A stretch of DNA of 64,000 nt, from the NCBI GenBank assembly GCA_963565915.1, contig OY751494.1:3658001-3722000 (forward strand). Reading direction: 5' to 3'. How positions within the stretch are numbered: position 1 is the stretch's first letter; each line of letters begins with the position of its first letter. The notes beneath the pieces were generated by a model. The model searched no databases, was not told the DNA's origin, and saw only the letters and a program-made list of their open reading frames with translations. The position numbers were made by a program, and so were the translations under genes. Of the stretch, positions 43,467 to 52,389 are shown piece after piece. Source of the DNA: Entoloma clypeatum. Taxonomy: Eukaryota > Basidiomycota > Agaricomycetes > Agaricales > Entolomataceae.

Positions 43467-43615
43467 CATCTAATTGGACCGGGTCCGATTGCATCGTTGT
43501 CACGATTCCGCGCTTCGGAGTAGCTTCGTCCGCGTCCGACTCCGATACATCTCACACCCCTTCCAGTTCTTCTAATTACCTCTCCGTAACCGGTGATTCT
43601 GCTCCGCGCATAGTA

Positions 43616-44746
43616 ATGGACGACCCCAATCGCCTTGAACAGCTCGAGCACGAGTTCCAGGAACAACGTCAAACTCTCGCTGATATCTCTACTCAACTTG
43701 ACCAACTCCTCCTCGCCTTCAACGCAATTCCTGCCCCAGCTCCGCCACCTATCCCACCTGCTCCGCTCGCTCCGGCCAATCCGGGCGTGCGTCAAGCAAA
43801 ACCCGCCAATCCGTCAGACTTCGACGGATCGCGCGCAAATGGCTGGACCTTTCTAAACTCCTGTGAATTGTTTATGGGGCTGGCTCCGGAACAGTTCGCA
43901 GACGACCACGCTAAAATTTATTGGGCCTTATCTTTCATGAAGAGTGGACGCGCAGCACGCTTTGCGGATCGCATTATCCGACAAGAGCGGAGGACCGGTG
44001 CTCCGCCTTATCGGACTTGGGTGGACTTCCGCGCCGTCTTTACAACGGAGTTCACTCCGAAGAATGAGGAACAGGACGCGAGACTGATCCTCGAAGGAGA
44101 ATCCTATTATCAAGGTCAACGGGATGTCGAGACCTATATTGACGAGTTCAAAGACTACATTGACAAAGCAGGCTATCAGGAGGATACCAATATAGTACTC
44201 AAATTCCGCCATGGTCTCCGTTCCGACATTCAGAACGAGATCGCCACCCTGACCCACGGACGGCCTGCGGACGACAACCCCGATGAGTGGTACTCTGCAG
44301 CACGAGTCAACGACGACAATAGAATTGCCAACAAAGCCTTCAAAGCCACTGCTCCGACCCGCACATCCGCCTTCCGCAACGTCGTCGGACCAAGAGTACC
44401 TGGCACCTCAGTATTCCCTCGCCCCTACATTCCATTCACTCCGCGTCCAGCTCCGCTCGCATCCGCAACCGCTCCGCCGACAAGGGACCCTAATGCAATG
44501 GACATTGATACTTCACGCGTCAAAGGCAAGAATGCCAATGCATGCTTCAGATGTAACAAAACGGGTCACTTCAGTCGTGAATGCCCCCTTCGCTTCGACG
44601 TCCGATTCATGACGATGGAGGAACAAGACGAGTTTATCATGGAACAACTCGTGGTCAAGGACGCGGCGGAAGGCAACTCCGTTCCGCCCACGGAGTCTGC
44701 GGAGTCGGAGGGAGGACAGGAGGATTTTCCTCCTCACAACGAGTGA
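43616..44746 (+). CDS. gag: Gypsy-D Gag
   Basis: 376 codons. N-terminal coiled coil (NRLEQLEHEFQEQRQTLADI) and a Pro-rich linker. The retrotransposon-gag capsid region (NGWTFLNSCELFMGLAPEQF, YIDEFKDYIDKAGY) follows. A CCHC zinc knuckle CFRCNKTGHFSREC sits near residue 307, before an acidic tail. It forms the particle and binds RNA. The last ~165 nt overlap the -1 pol frame. The gag end contains GAGGATTTTCC, similar to the Gypsy-A/B gag end. The frame is intact. Confidence 0.9.
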   Translation: MDDPNRLEQLEHEFQEQRQTLADISTQLDQLLLAFNAIPAPAPPPIPPAPLAPANPGVRQAKPANPSDFDGSRANGWTFLNSCELFMGLAPEQFADDHAKIYWALSFMKSGRAARFADRIIRQERRTGAPPYRTWVDFRAVFTTEFTPKNEEQDARLILEGESYYQGQRDVETYIDEFKDYIDKAGYQEDTNIVLKFRHGLRSDIQNEIATLTHGRPADDNPDEWYSAARVNDDNRIANKAFKATAPTRTSAFRNVVGPRVPGTSVFPRPYIPFTPRPAPLASATAPPTRDPNAMDIDTSRVKGKNANACFRCNKTGHFSRECPLRFDVRFMTMEEQDEFIMEQLVVKDAAEGNSVPPTESAESEGGQEDFPPHNE

Positions 44747-47700
44747 ACAGTGCGCCCTCGTTGTCTACTAAAAATCGTTATGCTGCCTTATTTATGGAAC
44801 AATATGATCCTATACCCTCCATCTCTAAGCCTGCAAACGATCCTATAGTCGCACCCAACTCCGCAAACCCTATCCGCATCCGCTTCTCTAAGTGGGAGCG
44901 GCGGCTTCCAAAACAATATGTTCTCGCCGCAGCCGCTCGCTCCGACAATTCCCTCGAACTAGACATAGTTCTCGAAACTACCGACACTAAAGACATACTA
45001 TCACAAAAGGCCTTACTCGACAGTGGGGCAACAGGATCGTTTATTGAACGTACTCTGGTCGAGAAACACCGACTCTCTACTCGAAAACTACAACGCGCAA
45101 TTCCGGTATACAACATCGACGGAACTCCGAATGAGGCCGGAGCAATAACGGAGGTGTTGGACGTAGTGCTCCGCTATCGGGATCACTCGGAACGGACCCA
45201 GCTTGCAGTCACAAGTTTGGGAAAACAAGAAATCGTGTTAGGCTTCACTTGGCTCAAAGAACACAACCCCGAGGTAGATTGGACTTCAGGGGAAGTGAAG
45301 ATGAGCCGGTGTCCTGCACGATGTCGGACATGCCAACAGGAGGCAGCCCAAGAGCGGAAGGAGCGGAAGTTCGAACAAGTCCGCATCCGAGCCTGTCGGA
45401 TGGGTTCCACTCCGACGTCCGGTCTAGAGGAGGAGGCTCCACGCGGCCCATGGGTGGAGGATGTCACAGAAGGAGAAGAAACGGAGGAGTTAGCGGAAGA
45501 CGATGAGGAAGAGGATGAGTTTGAGGAGGGAGACCGCCTTTTTGTCGGAACAGTACCTGCGGAGGCGGAGTTCATCCGCGCTTCATCCAATATCTCGCAA
45601 CGTCTATCGGAGGCCTTCCTCAGTAACCAGAAACCCAAATCTTTCCGCGATTCCGTACCAGACCACTTGTTTGATTTCGAAGACGTATTCTCAAAGACCT
45701 CTTTCGACACCTTACCGGAAGAGCGGACGTGGGACCACGCCATTGAACTTGTTCCGGACGCCTCTCCGGCGGGTTGTAAGGTATATCCGCTCGCCCCGAA
45801 CGAACAGAAAGAACTCGACGTGTTTTTGGAGGAAAACCTTGCAACTGGTCGGATCCGCCCTTCCAAGTCTCCGATGGCATCTCCGGTGTTCTATATCAAG
45901 AAAAAGGATGGCTCCCTTCGTCTTGTACAAGACTACCGGTCACTCAATTCCAAAACTATCAAAAACAAGTATCCGCTTCCGCTCATATCCGAACTGATCA
46001 ATAAACTTCAACGCGCTCAATACTTCACCAAACTCGACATCCGCTGGGGTTACAACAATGTACGGATAAAGCCCGGAGACGAGTGGAAGGCCGCTTTTCG
46101 GACCAATCGCGGACTCTATGAACCATTGGTGATGTTCTTCGGCCTCACTAATAGTCCATCCACATTCCAGACTATGATGAACGAGATCTTTCAGGACCTT
46201 ATCACTGAAGGTGTAGTTTGTGTTTACCTTGACGATATACTCATCTTCACGGAGACCCTTGCGGAACATCGGAGGGTCACACGGATTGTACTGGAACGAC
46301 TTCGCGAACACAAACTCTATCTAAAACCAGAGAAATGCGAGTTTGAGCAAACGCGCATTGAATACTTAGGCCTTATTATTGAACAAGGACGCGTAGAGAT
46401 GGATCCGGTGAAAGTAGCGGGGGTCGCGGAGTGGCCTGCTCCGACAAACGTCCGAGAAGTACAGTCCTTTCTGGGGTTCACTAACTTCTATCGCCGTTTT
46501 ATTGAAGGGTTTTCGGACATCGCGCGCCCTCTTTTCGAGCTCACGAAGAAGGGGCACCTCTGGTCTTGGAAGGAAGGAGAAGTGTCCGCATTTGCGGAGT
46601 TGAAGCGGAGGATTACATCCGCTCCGATCCTGGTCTTAGCTGATCATCGAAAGGAGTGGCGGGTAGAAGCGGATAGCTCGGACTTTGCAACCGGAGCAGT
46701 ACTGTCCCAACCAACAGAGGACGGTAAGTGGCACCCTGTCGCATTCTATTCCAAAAGCCTCAGTCCGGTGGAACGCAACTACGAGATCTATGACAAGGAG
46801 ATGTTGGCAGTGGTCCGCGCATTAGAGGAGTGGAGGCACTTCCTTGAAGGAGCGGAGAAGACAGTGGAGATTTGGACGGACCACAAAAATCTTGAGTACT
46901 TCATGACAGCTCAAAAACTAAATCGACGACAAGCTAGATGGTCCTTATACCTCGCTCGTTTCGATTTTAAAATGCACCATCGACCTGGAAAGTCAATGGG
47001 CAAGTCCGACGCTTTGTCCCGACGAGCGGACCACGGAGACGGATCGCGGGACAACGAAAACATCATCCTTCTTCGACCAGAATTGTTTGCAGTGCGAGCA
47101 ATGCGTGGGGTAACTGTTCAAGGGGAAGAACGCGACGTCCTCTGCCAGGTCCGACAGGGAATCCGAGAGGGGCTACTGGAGGATAGTGTGGCGGAGGTCG
47201 TCAGATCCCTTCCGACCGTCGGAGCGGGGTCCGTCCGAAGTGCGGAGTGGAGGCAAGCGGAAGGTTTGCTCTACTTCAGGGATCGTATCTATGTTCCTAA
47301 TAATCCCCAACTGTGTCATCGGATCCTCACACAACACCACGACACTCCGGTGGCCGGACATCCGGGACGGTGGAAAACCTTGGAACTGGTGTCGCGCAAT
47401 TACTGGTGGCCACACATGTCTCGTTTAATAGGTCAATATTGCAAGACATGCGACTCATGCCTCCGCACCAAGGTCCGACGCACTCCGCCCTCCGGAGAGC
47501 TCAATCCACTACCGGTCCCCACGGAGCGGTGGCAAGTAACCAGTGTTGACTTCATTACTGAACTACCAGAAGCCCACGGCTACGACGCTATCATGGTGGT
47601 AGTGGACTCAGTAGGGAAGCGGGGACACTTCATCCCGACGCACTCCGACATCTCCGCACTCGGGACTGCACGCTCCTATATTCAAAACGTCTGGAAACTC

Positions 47701-48651
47701 CATGGACTACCGGAGGCCATTGTCTCCGACCGCGGACCACAGTTTGTCGCCAAGTTCACGCGCGAACTATATAGGCTACTTGGCATTAAGATTGCTGCCT
47801 CGACAGCCTACCATCCGCAGTCGGACGGACAGACGGAGCGGGTCAATCAAGGATTGGAACAATATCTTCGCCTATTCGTCAATGAACGTCAAGACGATTG
47901 GGACGAATGGCTTCCGATGGCTGAATTTGCATACAACAACCATGTTCACGCATCGACACGTCAAACTCCGTTCTACATTGACACCGGCCGCCATCCGCGC
48001 ATGGGATTCGAACCTCGCGAGAAGCGGACGGAAATCGAGGCGGTAGCGGATTTCAGCGAGCGGATGAAGTCCGCTCTGGAAGAGGCTCGCGCAGCACTAA
48101 CAAAGGCAAAAGACGACATGGCGCGATACTACAACCAGCATTGGAGCACCACTCCGACATTCCGCCCGGGGGACAAGGTCTTTTTAGACTCATCGGACCT
48201 CAAAACCACCCGACCCACAAAAAAACTTGCACATCGGTACGTAGGCCCTTTCCCAGTGGTCCGACCTGTCGGAACACATGCCTACGAACTTCGCCTTCCC
48301 CCTTCCATGTCCCGCATTCACCCAGTATTCCACGTCGTCAAACTTTCACTAGTTCCCGACGACCCTTTCCGACGCCAAGTCCGCTCTCCTCCGCCTCCGA
48401 CGGTAGTGGGAGAAGAATTGGAGTATGATGTTGAAAACCTCTTGGACAGCCGACTGCATCGAGGCAAGCTTCAATTCTTGGTCAAATGGAAGGGATATGG
48501 CTATGAAGAGAATTCCTGGGAAGCAGAAGACAATGTCCACGCTCCGCGCCTAGTCCGCGACTTCTACCGACGTCATCCGGGAGCTCCGCGTCGGATCTCC
48601 GCTGCGATATTCGACTCGTTTCGCCTGACACGTCGAGACGCCGTGCCTTGA
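44581..48651 (+). CDS. pol: Gypsy-D Pol polyprotein with chromodomain
   Basis: About 1356 codons open from the overlap with gag; the frame is -1 relative to gag, so expression as a Gag-Pol frameshift product is likely and the first residues given may not be used. Protease LLDSGATGSFIE; an acidic linker; RT KNKYPLPLISELINKLQ and VYLDDILIFTE (YLDD); FLGFTNFYRRFI; RNase [32 protein letters not shown]; integrase HHDTPVAGHPGRWK, CDSCLRTK, SVDFITELP, SDRGPQFVAKF, HPQSDGQTERVN; chromodomain FLVKWKGYGYEENSWEAEDN. All catalytic residues are present. It ends 11 nt before the 3' LTR. Confidence 0.92.
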   Translation: MPPSLRRPIHDDGGTRRVYHGTTRGQGRGGRQLRSAHGVCGVGGRTGGFSSSQRVNSAPSLSTKNRYAALFMEQYDPIPSISKPANDPIVAPNSANPIRIRFSKWERRLPKQYVLAAAARSDNSLELDIVLETTDTKDILSQKALLDSGATGSFIERTLVEKHRLSTRKLQRAIPVYNIDGTPNEAGAITEVLDVVLRYRDHSERTQLAVTSLGKQEIVLGFTWLKEHNPEVDWTSGEVKMSRCPARCRTCQQEAAQERKERKFEQVRIRACRMGSTPTSGLEEEAPRGPWVEDVTEGEETEELAEDDEEEDEFEEGDRLFVGTVPAEAEFIRASSNISQRLSEAFLSNQKPKSFRDSVPDHLFDFEDVFSKTSFDTLPEERTWDHAIELVPDASPAGCKVYPLAPNEQKELDVFLEENLATGRIRPSKSPMASPVFYIKKKDGSLRLVQDYRSLNSKTIKNKYPLPLISELINKLQRAQYFTKLDIRWGYNNVRIKPGDEWKAAFRTNRGLYEPLVMFFGLTNSPSTFQTMMNEIFQDLITEGVVCVYLDDILIFTETLAEHRRVTRIVLERLREHKLYLKPEKCEFEQTRIEYLGLIIEQGRVEMDPVKVAGVAEWPAPTNVREVQSFLGFTNFYRRFIEGFSDIARPLFELTKKGHLWSWKEGEVSAFAELKRRITSAPILVLADHRKEWRVEADSSDFATGAVLSQPTEDGKWHPVAFYSKSLSPVERNYEIYDKEMLAVVRALEEWRHFLEGAEKTVEIWTDHKNLEYFMTAQKLNRRQARWSLYLARFDFKMHHRPGKSMGKSDALSRRADHGDGSRDNENIILLRPELFAVRAMRGVTVQGEERDVLCQVRQGIREGLLEDSVAEVVRSLPTVGAGSVRSAEWRQAEGLLYFRDRIYVPNNPQLCHRILTQHHDTPVAGHPGRWKTLELVSRNYWWPHMSRLIGQYCKTCDSCLRTKVRRTPPSGELNPLPVPTERWQVTSVDFITELPEAHGYDAIMVVVDSVGKRGHFIPTHSDISALGTARSYIQNVWKLHGLPEAIVSDRGPQFVAKFTRELYRLLGIKIAASTAYHPQSDGQTERVNQGLEQYLRLFVNERQDDWDEWLPMAEFAYNNHVHASTRQTPFYIDTGRHPRMGFEPREKRTEIEAVADFSERMKSALEEARAALTKAKDDMARYYNQHWSTTPTFRPGDKVFLDSSDLKTTRPTKKLAHRYVGPFPVVRPVGTHAYELRLPPSMSRIHPVFHVVKLSLVPDDPFRRQVRSPPPPTVVGEELEYDVENLLDSRLHRGKLQFLVKWKGYGYEENSWEAEDNVHAPRLVRDFYRRHPGAPRRISAAIFDSFRLTRRDAVP

Positions 48652-48662
48652 AGGGGGGGTGA

Positions 48663-49106
48663 TGTAAGGGCAACCACTTTGCACTTTCCCTTTCCGTTCA
48701 TTTCCACCATCTCCGACGCCCTCCGACGCCCTCCGACGCCCTCCGATCGTATCTGTTGCCTCTGATATCTTATTCACCTCTCTGCACCTCTCCACATCCG
48801 ACGACTCCGCGCCCCTCCGCTCCTCCGCATGTCGGATCGCAGGTACTATCATTCATCTCGTTTCCATTCATCCCCCATCCCTACTCCCGACCATTACTCA
48901 TCATTCCTATGTCTCGTTTTATCTTTTATTTCATATCTCATTTTACTATTTATCTCGCTAGCTTGCAGGGGAATCCTTAGAACTTTCTCTTCGGATCTCC
49001 CTTGCAAGGTGTGTGTTGTATTACTTATCAGACTGCTCAATCTAATCTTCGGATCTCCCTTGCAAGTATCTGAGTTTGAGTCTTGGATCGTAAGGTCGCC
49101 CTTACA
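48663..49106 (+). repeat. Gypsy-D 3' LTR, 444 bp
   Basis: Three substitutions against the 5' LTR by eye (positions in U3, before the start word, and in U5). Preceded by the polypurine tract at 48652-48662. Confidence 0.9.
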
Positions 49107-49111
49107 GATCC

Positions 49112-51392
49112 AACATCAGACGATATGGGAAACGATGATGTAAATGGACATGATGGCCCGTCTGATTTACCAACCGACGATTTCCATTCGGAAAACAATG
49201 ATGCACATGGTCCTGGCGGTTCACGTCACCCGTCCAACCCAGGAACCAATGATGACAATCATAACCTCCCTGATACAAATAGCGACCAAACTGGTCAGCT
49301 TCCCGAAGGTTCCAGTCAGACTTCTGATGGAACAAACAGACAGGACACCGCTGAGAATCAGCAGTGGGTTCCCCGGACTCGCAATCCAGGGAAACGTGTG
49401 CGCATAGATGCACCAAACGATGATCGTACCTTACCAGGCGATTATCGTCCACAGACTGATCGTCCTCGTCGTACTCGGGTTATACCCCAGCGTCCTGGAA
49501 ATGTTTACGGGAATGACCCGGCTGAGGCCTTGCGTCAAAATCAGCGTGATTGGAGCAGAACCGTTCAGGAGGATTCACGGCGATACGCCTATAATCCCCG
49601 ATCGGAGACCAGACCCCAGCAATCTGGCGCTGTTCCATCAACTAGCTCCGCTGATCCTCAGATGTATCAGAACAATTCCAATCCGAATTCGGATATAGAT
49701 ATGGAGGAATCACTCTATATTAGGGAAGGGGGAGGACAGTCAAAAATGCTTGCGCACTTGCTATCTAAAGCAATCCCTGCACATGACGAAATTCCACAAG
49801 ACCCAAAGTCTTGGCAAATGAAGGACATAAATAAGCTACCTGAAAAGGAAAAGCTTGAATGGAAAGCAGCATGCCGTGAGGAACTAGAAGCCCTCCGGAA
49901 GTGCAATGTCTTTAAGTTGGTTGACCTACCTAAAGGTCGTAAAACCATCAGAAATCGATGGGTATTCGACGTTAAAACTGATGGACGAAAGAAGGCACGA
50001 CTCGTTGCCAAGGGTTTCTCACAGATCGAGGGTATCGATTTTGATGAGATCTTCTCACCTGTGATACGTTTCGAGACTATCCGAATCCTCTTCGCCGTAG
50101 CTGCGCTTGAAGGATGGGTGATTGAAGGAGTAGATGTCAAATCAGCTTTTCTCTATGGAGAGCTCGATGAGGAAATCTATATGAATCAACCCGAAGGCTT
50201 TGTTGTCAAAGGCCAAGAACGGAAGGTCATCCGTTTATTAAAAGCACTCTATGGCCTAAAACAGGCTGCGAGAGCGTGGTGGATCGCGCTCAATGCATCG
50301 ATGGAGAAGCTAGGTTTTACTCAATGTAGAACTGACTCAGGCGTCTTTGTTTACCACAACAAACAATCAGGTGATTTGATAATTGCTTTGATCTATGTTG
50401 ATGACGGCCTGTTCATGGGATCAAACCCAGATCTTGTTCGCAAGATAAAATCTGACTTTAAAAATAAATGGGAAAGTCGTGATCTTGGTATTGCTAAAGA
50501 ATTCTTGCGTATGAGAATACGACAAGATTCAGAAAAGCAGATCGTAACAATCGATCAGTCAGAATACCTAAAGAAGATCATTAAGCGCTTTGGCTTAGAA
50601 AATGCAAAGGCTGCTGACACTCCACTCCCAAAGGGTTATTACCCTGCACCAAATGAGGGGGAGGTGGATCCCACACTCAAAACAAGGTACCAAATGATCA
50701 TTGGATCGTTGTTGTACTTGTCCATTGGAACGAGACCGGACATTGCTTTTGCAGTTGCAAAAATGTCACAAATGTCTGCAAACCCTTCCAAAGAGCATGA
50801 GAAATACGCTCTATGGATTATCAGATATCTTGTCGGTACTCAAGACTATTCTATAATCTATGATGGTCGATCCAAAGCTTCCTTTGAAGCATGGACAGAT
50901 TCAGACTGGGCATCAGACCCATCTGATAGAAAGTCCCAATCGGGATATTTCCTTAAGCTTGCAGGAGGACTTGTTCTTTGGAAAAGTCGCAAGCAAAAAA
51001 CAGTGGCACATTCGTCCACTGAGGCGGAAATGGTTGCTGCCAGTGAATGTTCGCGGGAGTGCGAATGGGTTACTCATCTCTTCAAAGAGCTTGGACTACA
51101 GGACATTACCAAAATGCCGTTCCATGTAGATAACCAAGGCGCGATTTTCAATGCGCAAAACCCAGTCACTGAAGGCAGAACCAAACATATAGCAATCCAT
51201 CACTTTGCTATACGTGATAGAGTTAAAGATGGATTGATCGAACCACAGTTCGTTCCGGGAACAGAGAATCCGGCTGATATGTTTACCAAGCCACTTGGTC
51301 GCCAGGAATTTGAGAAATTCCGTGCTCTACTCCGAATGGAGTTTAAAGAGCCTTATACTCCACTTACGAAACCTACCCGGGATTCTAAGTGA
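49112..51392 (+). CDS. Copia-C gag-pol, part 2: reverse transcriptase, RNase H
   Basis: Resumes the Copia-C frame after the duplicated GATCC. A polar Asp/Asn/Gly-rich linker is followed by Copia RT (NRWVFDVKTDGRKKARLVAKGF, GVDVKSAFLYGELDEEIYM, ALYGLKQAARAWW, catalytic LIYVDDGLFMG, GSLLYLSIGTRPDIAFA). Then RNase H (WTDSDWASDPSDRKSQSGYF, SSTEAEMVAASECSRECEW, HVDNQGAI, NPADMFTKPLGR). The frame is intact to TGA 51390-51392. It ends just before the polypurine tract. Confidence 0.9.
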
Positions 51393-51399
51393 GGGGGAG

Positions 51400-51748
51400 T
51401 GTTGAACATATTGCCAGATATGTCGCACTATGTGCTTGTCACAGGAAGTGACTATAAGTCACTATTACCATATATGTGAGTTTATGGTATAACCACGGAC
51501 GCATGACTTGTTTATGTATTGTTTGTACAATGGTCCGTGCGCATATTGGATTAGTATAAATACCCATGTATTTAGTACGGTGAATCCTAACTTCTTGAAC
51601 ACCCCAGTTCTTTGAGTTAACTAACAAGCTAGTACAGCTTCTAGAATTCCTTTAGTTACTCTTAACCAGGTTAGTTGAGCTTCCTTCATGCCTTCGTACC
51701 GTTACATCTTGAGCGCCCTTTGGGCTGCCTATGTCGGTTACATCATTA
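51400..51748 (+). repeat. Copia-C 3' LTR, 349 bp
   Basis: Differs from the 5' LTR at one base by eye (51579 G versus 39073 A). Followed by the target duplication ATTTT. Confidence 0.9.
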
Positions 51749-52389
51749 ATTTTGTCAGTATTAAATATTTTGTTGAAGCGACTCAGTAAGCAACGGGTAA
51801 ACAACAGAAAGTGATTGGACTTACCAACCAGTTTTAGTGGAAAACCCAGATTTTTGCAATCAGTAAGCAACGGGTAAACAACAGAAAGGCAGGACTTATC
51901 AACAGGCTTGAGTGCAGTAGACATACATGTGATGCAATTTTTTGGAAAAATGATTCTATAATACATCAATTATGGACACAAACAGTTACTTTTTCACACC
52001 ACACCAACCTCCGTGCCGTATGGCGCATTTTCTCACGCCCGTGCCATACGGCACGGGTCATACCCTCGTTTGACCGAAGGAGGGGATACTATGACCGAAG
52101 GATGGGTAACATGCAGTATTCCAGATCAGGCATGTGAGGTGAGGGCATTTCGGGGAGTAAGTATTGCCTACAGGAGCTCCCCGATCATTTACCCTTGTGC
52201 CGTTGCACAGGCCTCCGGACGCTCCCATATAAGTACGTTCGGCCGATTTTTGTATACCAGGGGTTTACCGAGAACCGCGGCGTAGTTATGAGTATATCCG
52301 TGACCGCGACTACGCAGTGTCACCCTTGTCCACGTGTTCCCGAAGAAATCTCAAGTCTTAATGCCTGTGTTTTCCTACCGTTTTGCACG
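51749..52389. other. TE-to-gene boundary and CorA upstream region
   Basis: No gene seen. It holds a 28-bp direct repeat (51784-51811 and 51861-51888) and a perfect 14-bp hairpin (CCGTGCCGTATGGC, 52011-52024, with its complement at 52043-52056). The hairpin is followed by CGGGTCATACCCTCG as at 37395-37444. An upstream in-frame extension of the CorA ORF exists from about 52195. Confidence 0.5.

Larger units (their letters stand above)
43011..49106 (+). mobile_element. Gypsy-D: complete chromovirus inside Copia-C
   Basis: 6096 bp, identical-length LTRs (444 bp, three differences seen), target duplication GATCC (43006-43010 and 49107-49111). It has a self-priming site, gag, pol with chromodomain, and a polypurine tract AGGGGGGG. 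No stop codon or frameshift interrupts gag or pol. It is the best candidate for an element still able to move. Confidence 0.93.
38894..51748 (+). mobile_element. Copia-C: young Ty1/Copia element split by Gypsy-D
   Basis: LTRs 38894-39242 and 51400-51748 (349 bp each, one difference seen) and target duplication ATTTT (38889-38893, 51749-51753). It has a half-tRNA primer site, an extra ORF1, a gag-pol frame and the polypurine tract GAGGGGGAG before the 3' LTR. Gag-pol is one uninterrupted frame once Gypsy-D and one GATCC are removed. So the element was intact when Gypsy-D landed. Confidence 0.92.

Noticed and set aside
51784..51888. Possible CRISPR-like spaced repeats (two 28-bp units)
   Set aside because: Only two units with a 49-bp gap in a eukaryotic repeat region; simple duplication is sufficient.
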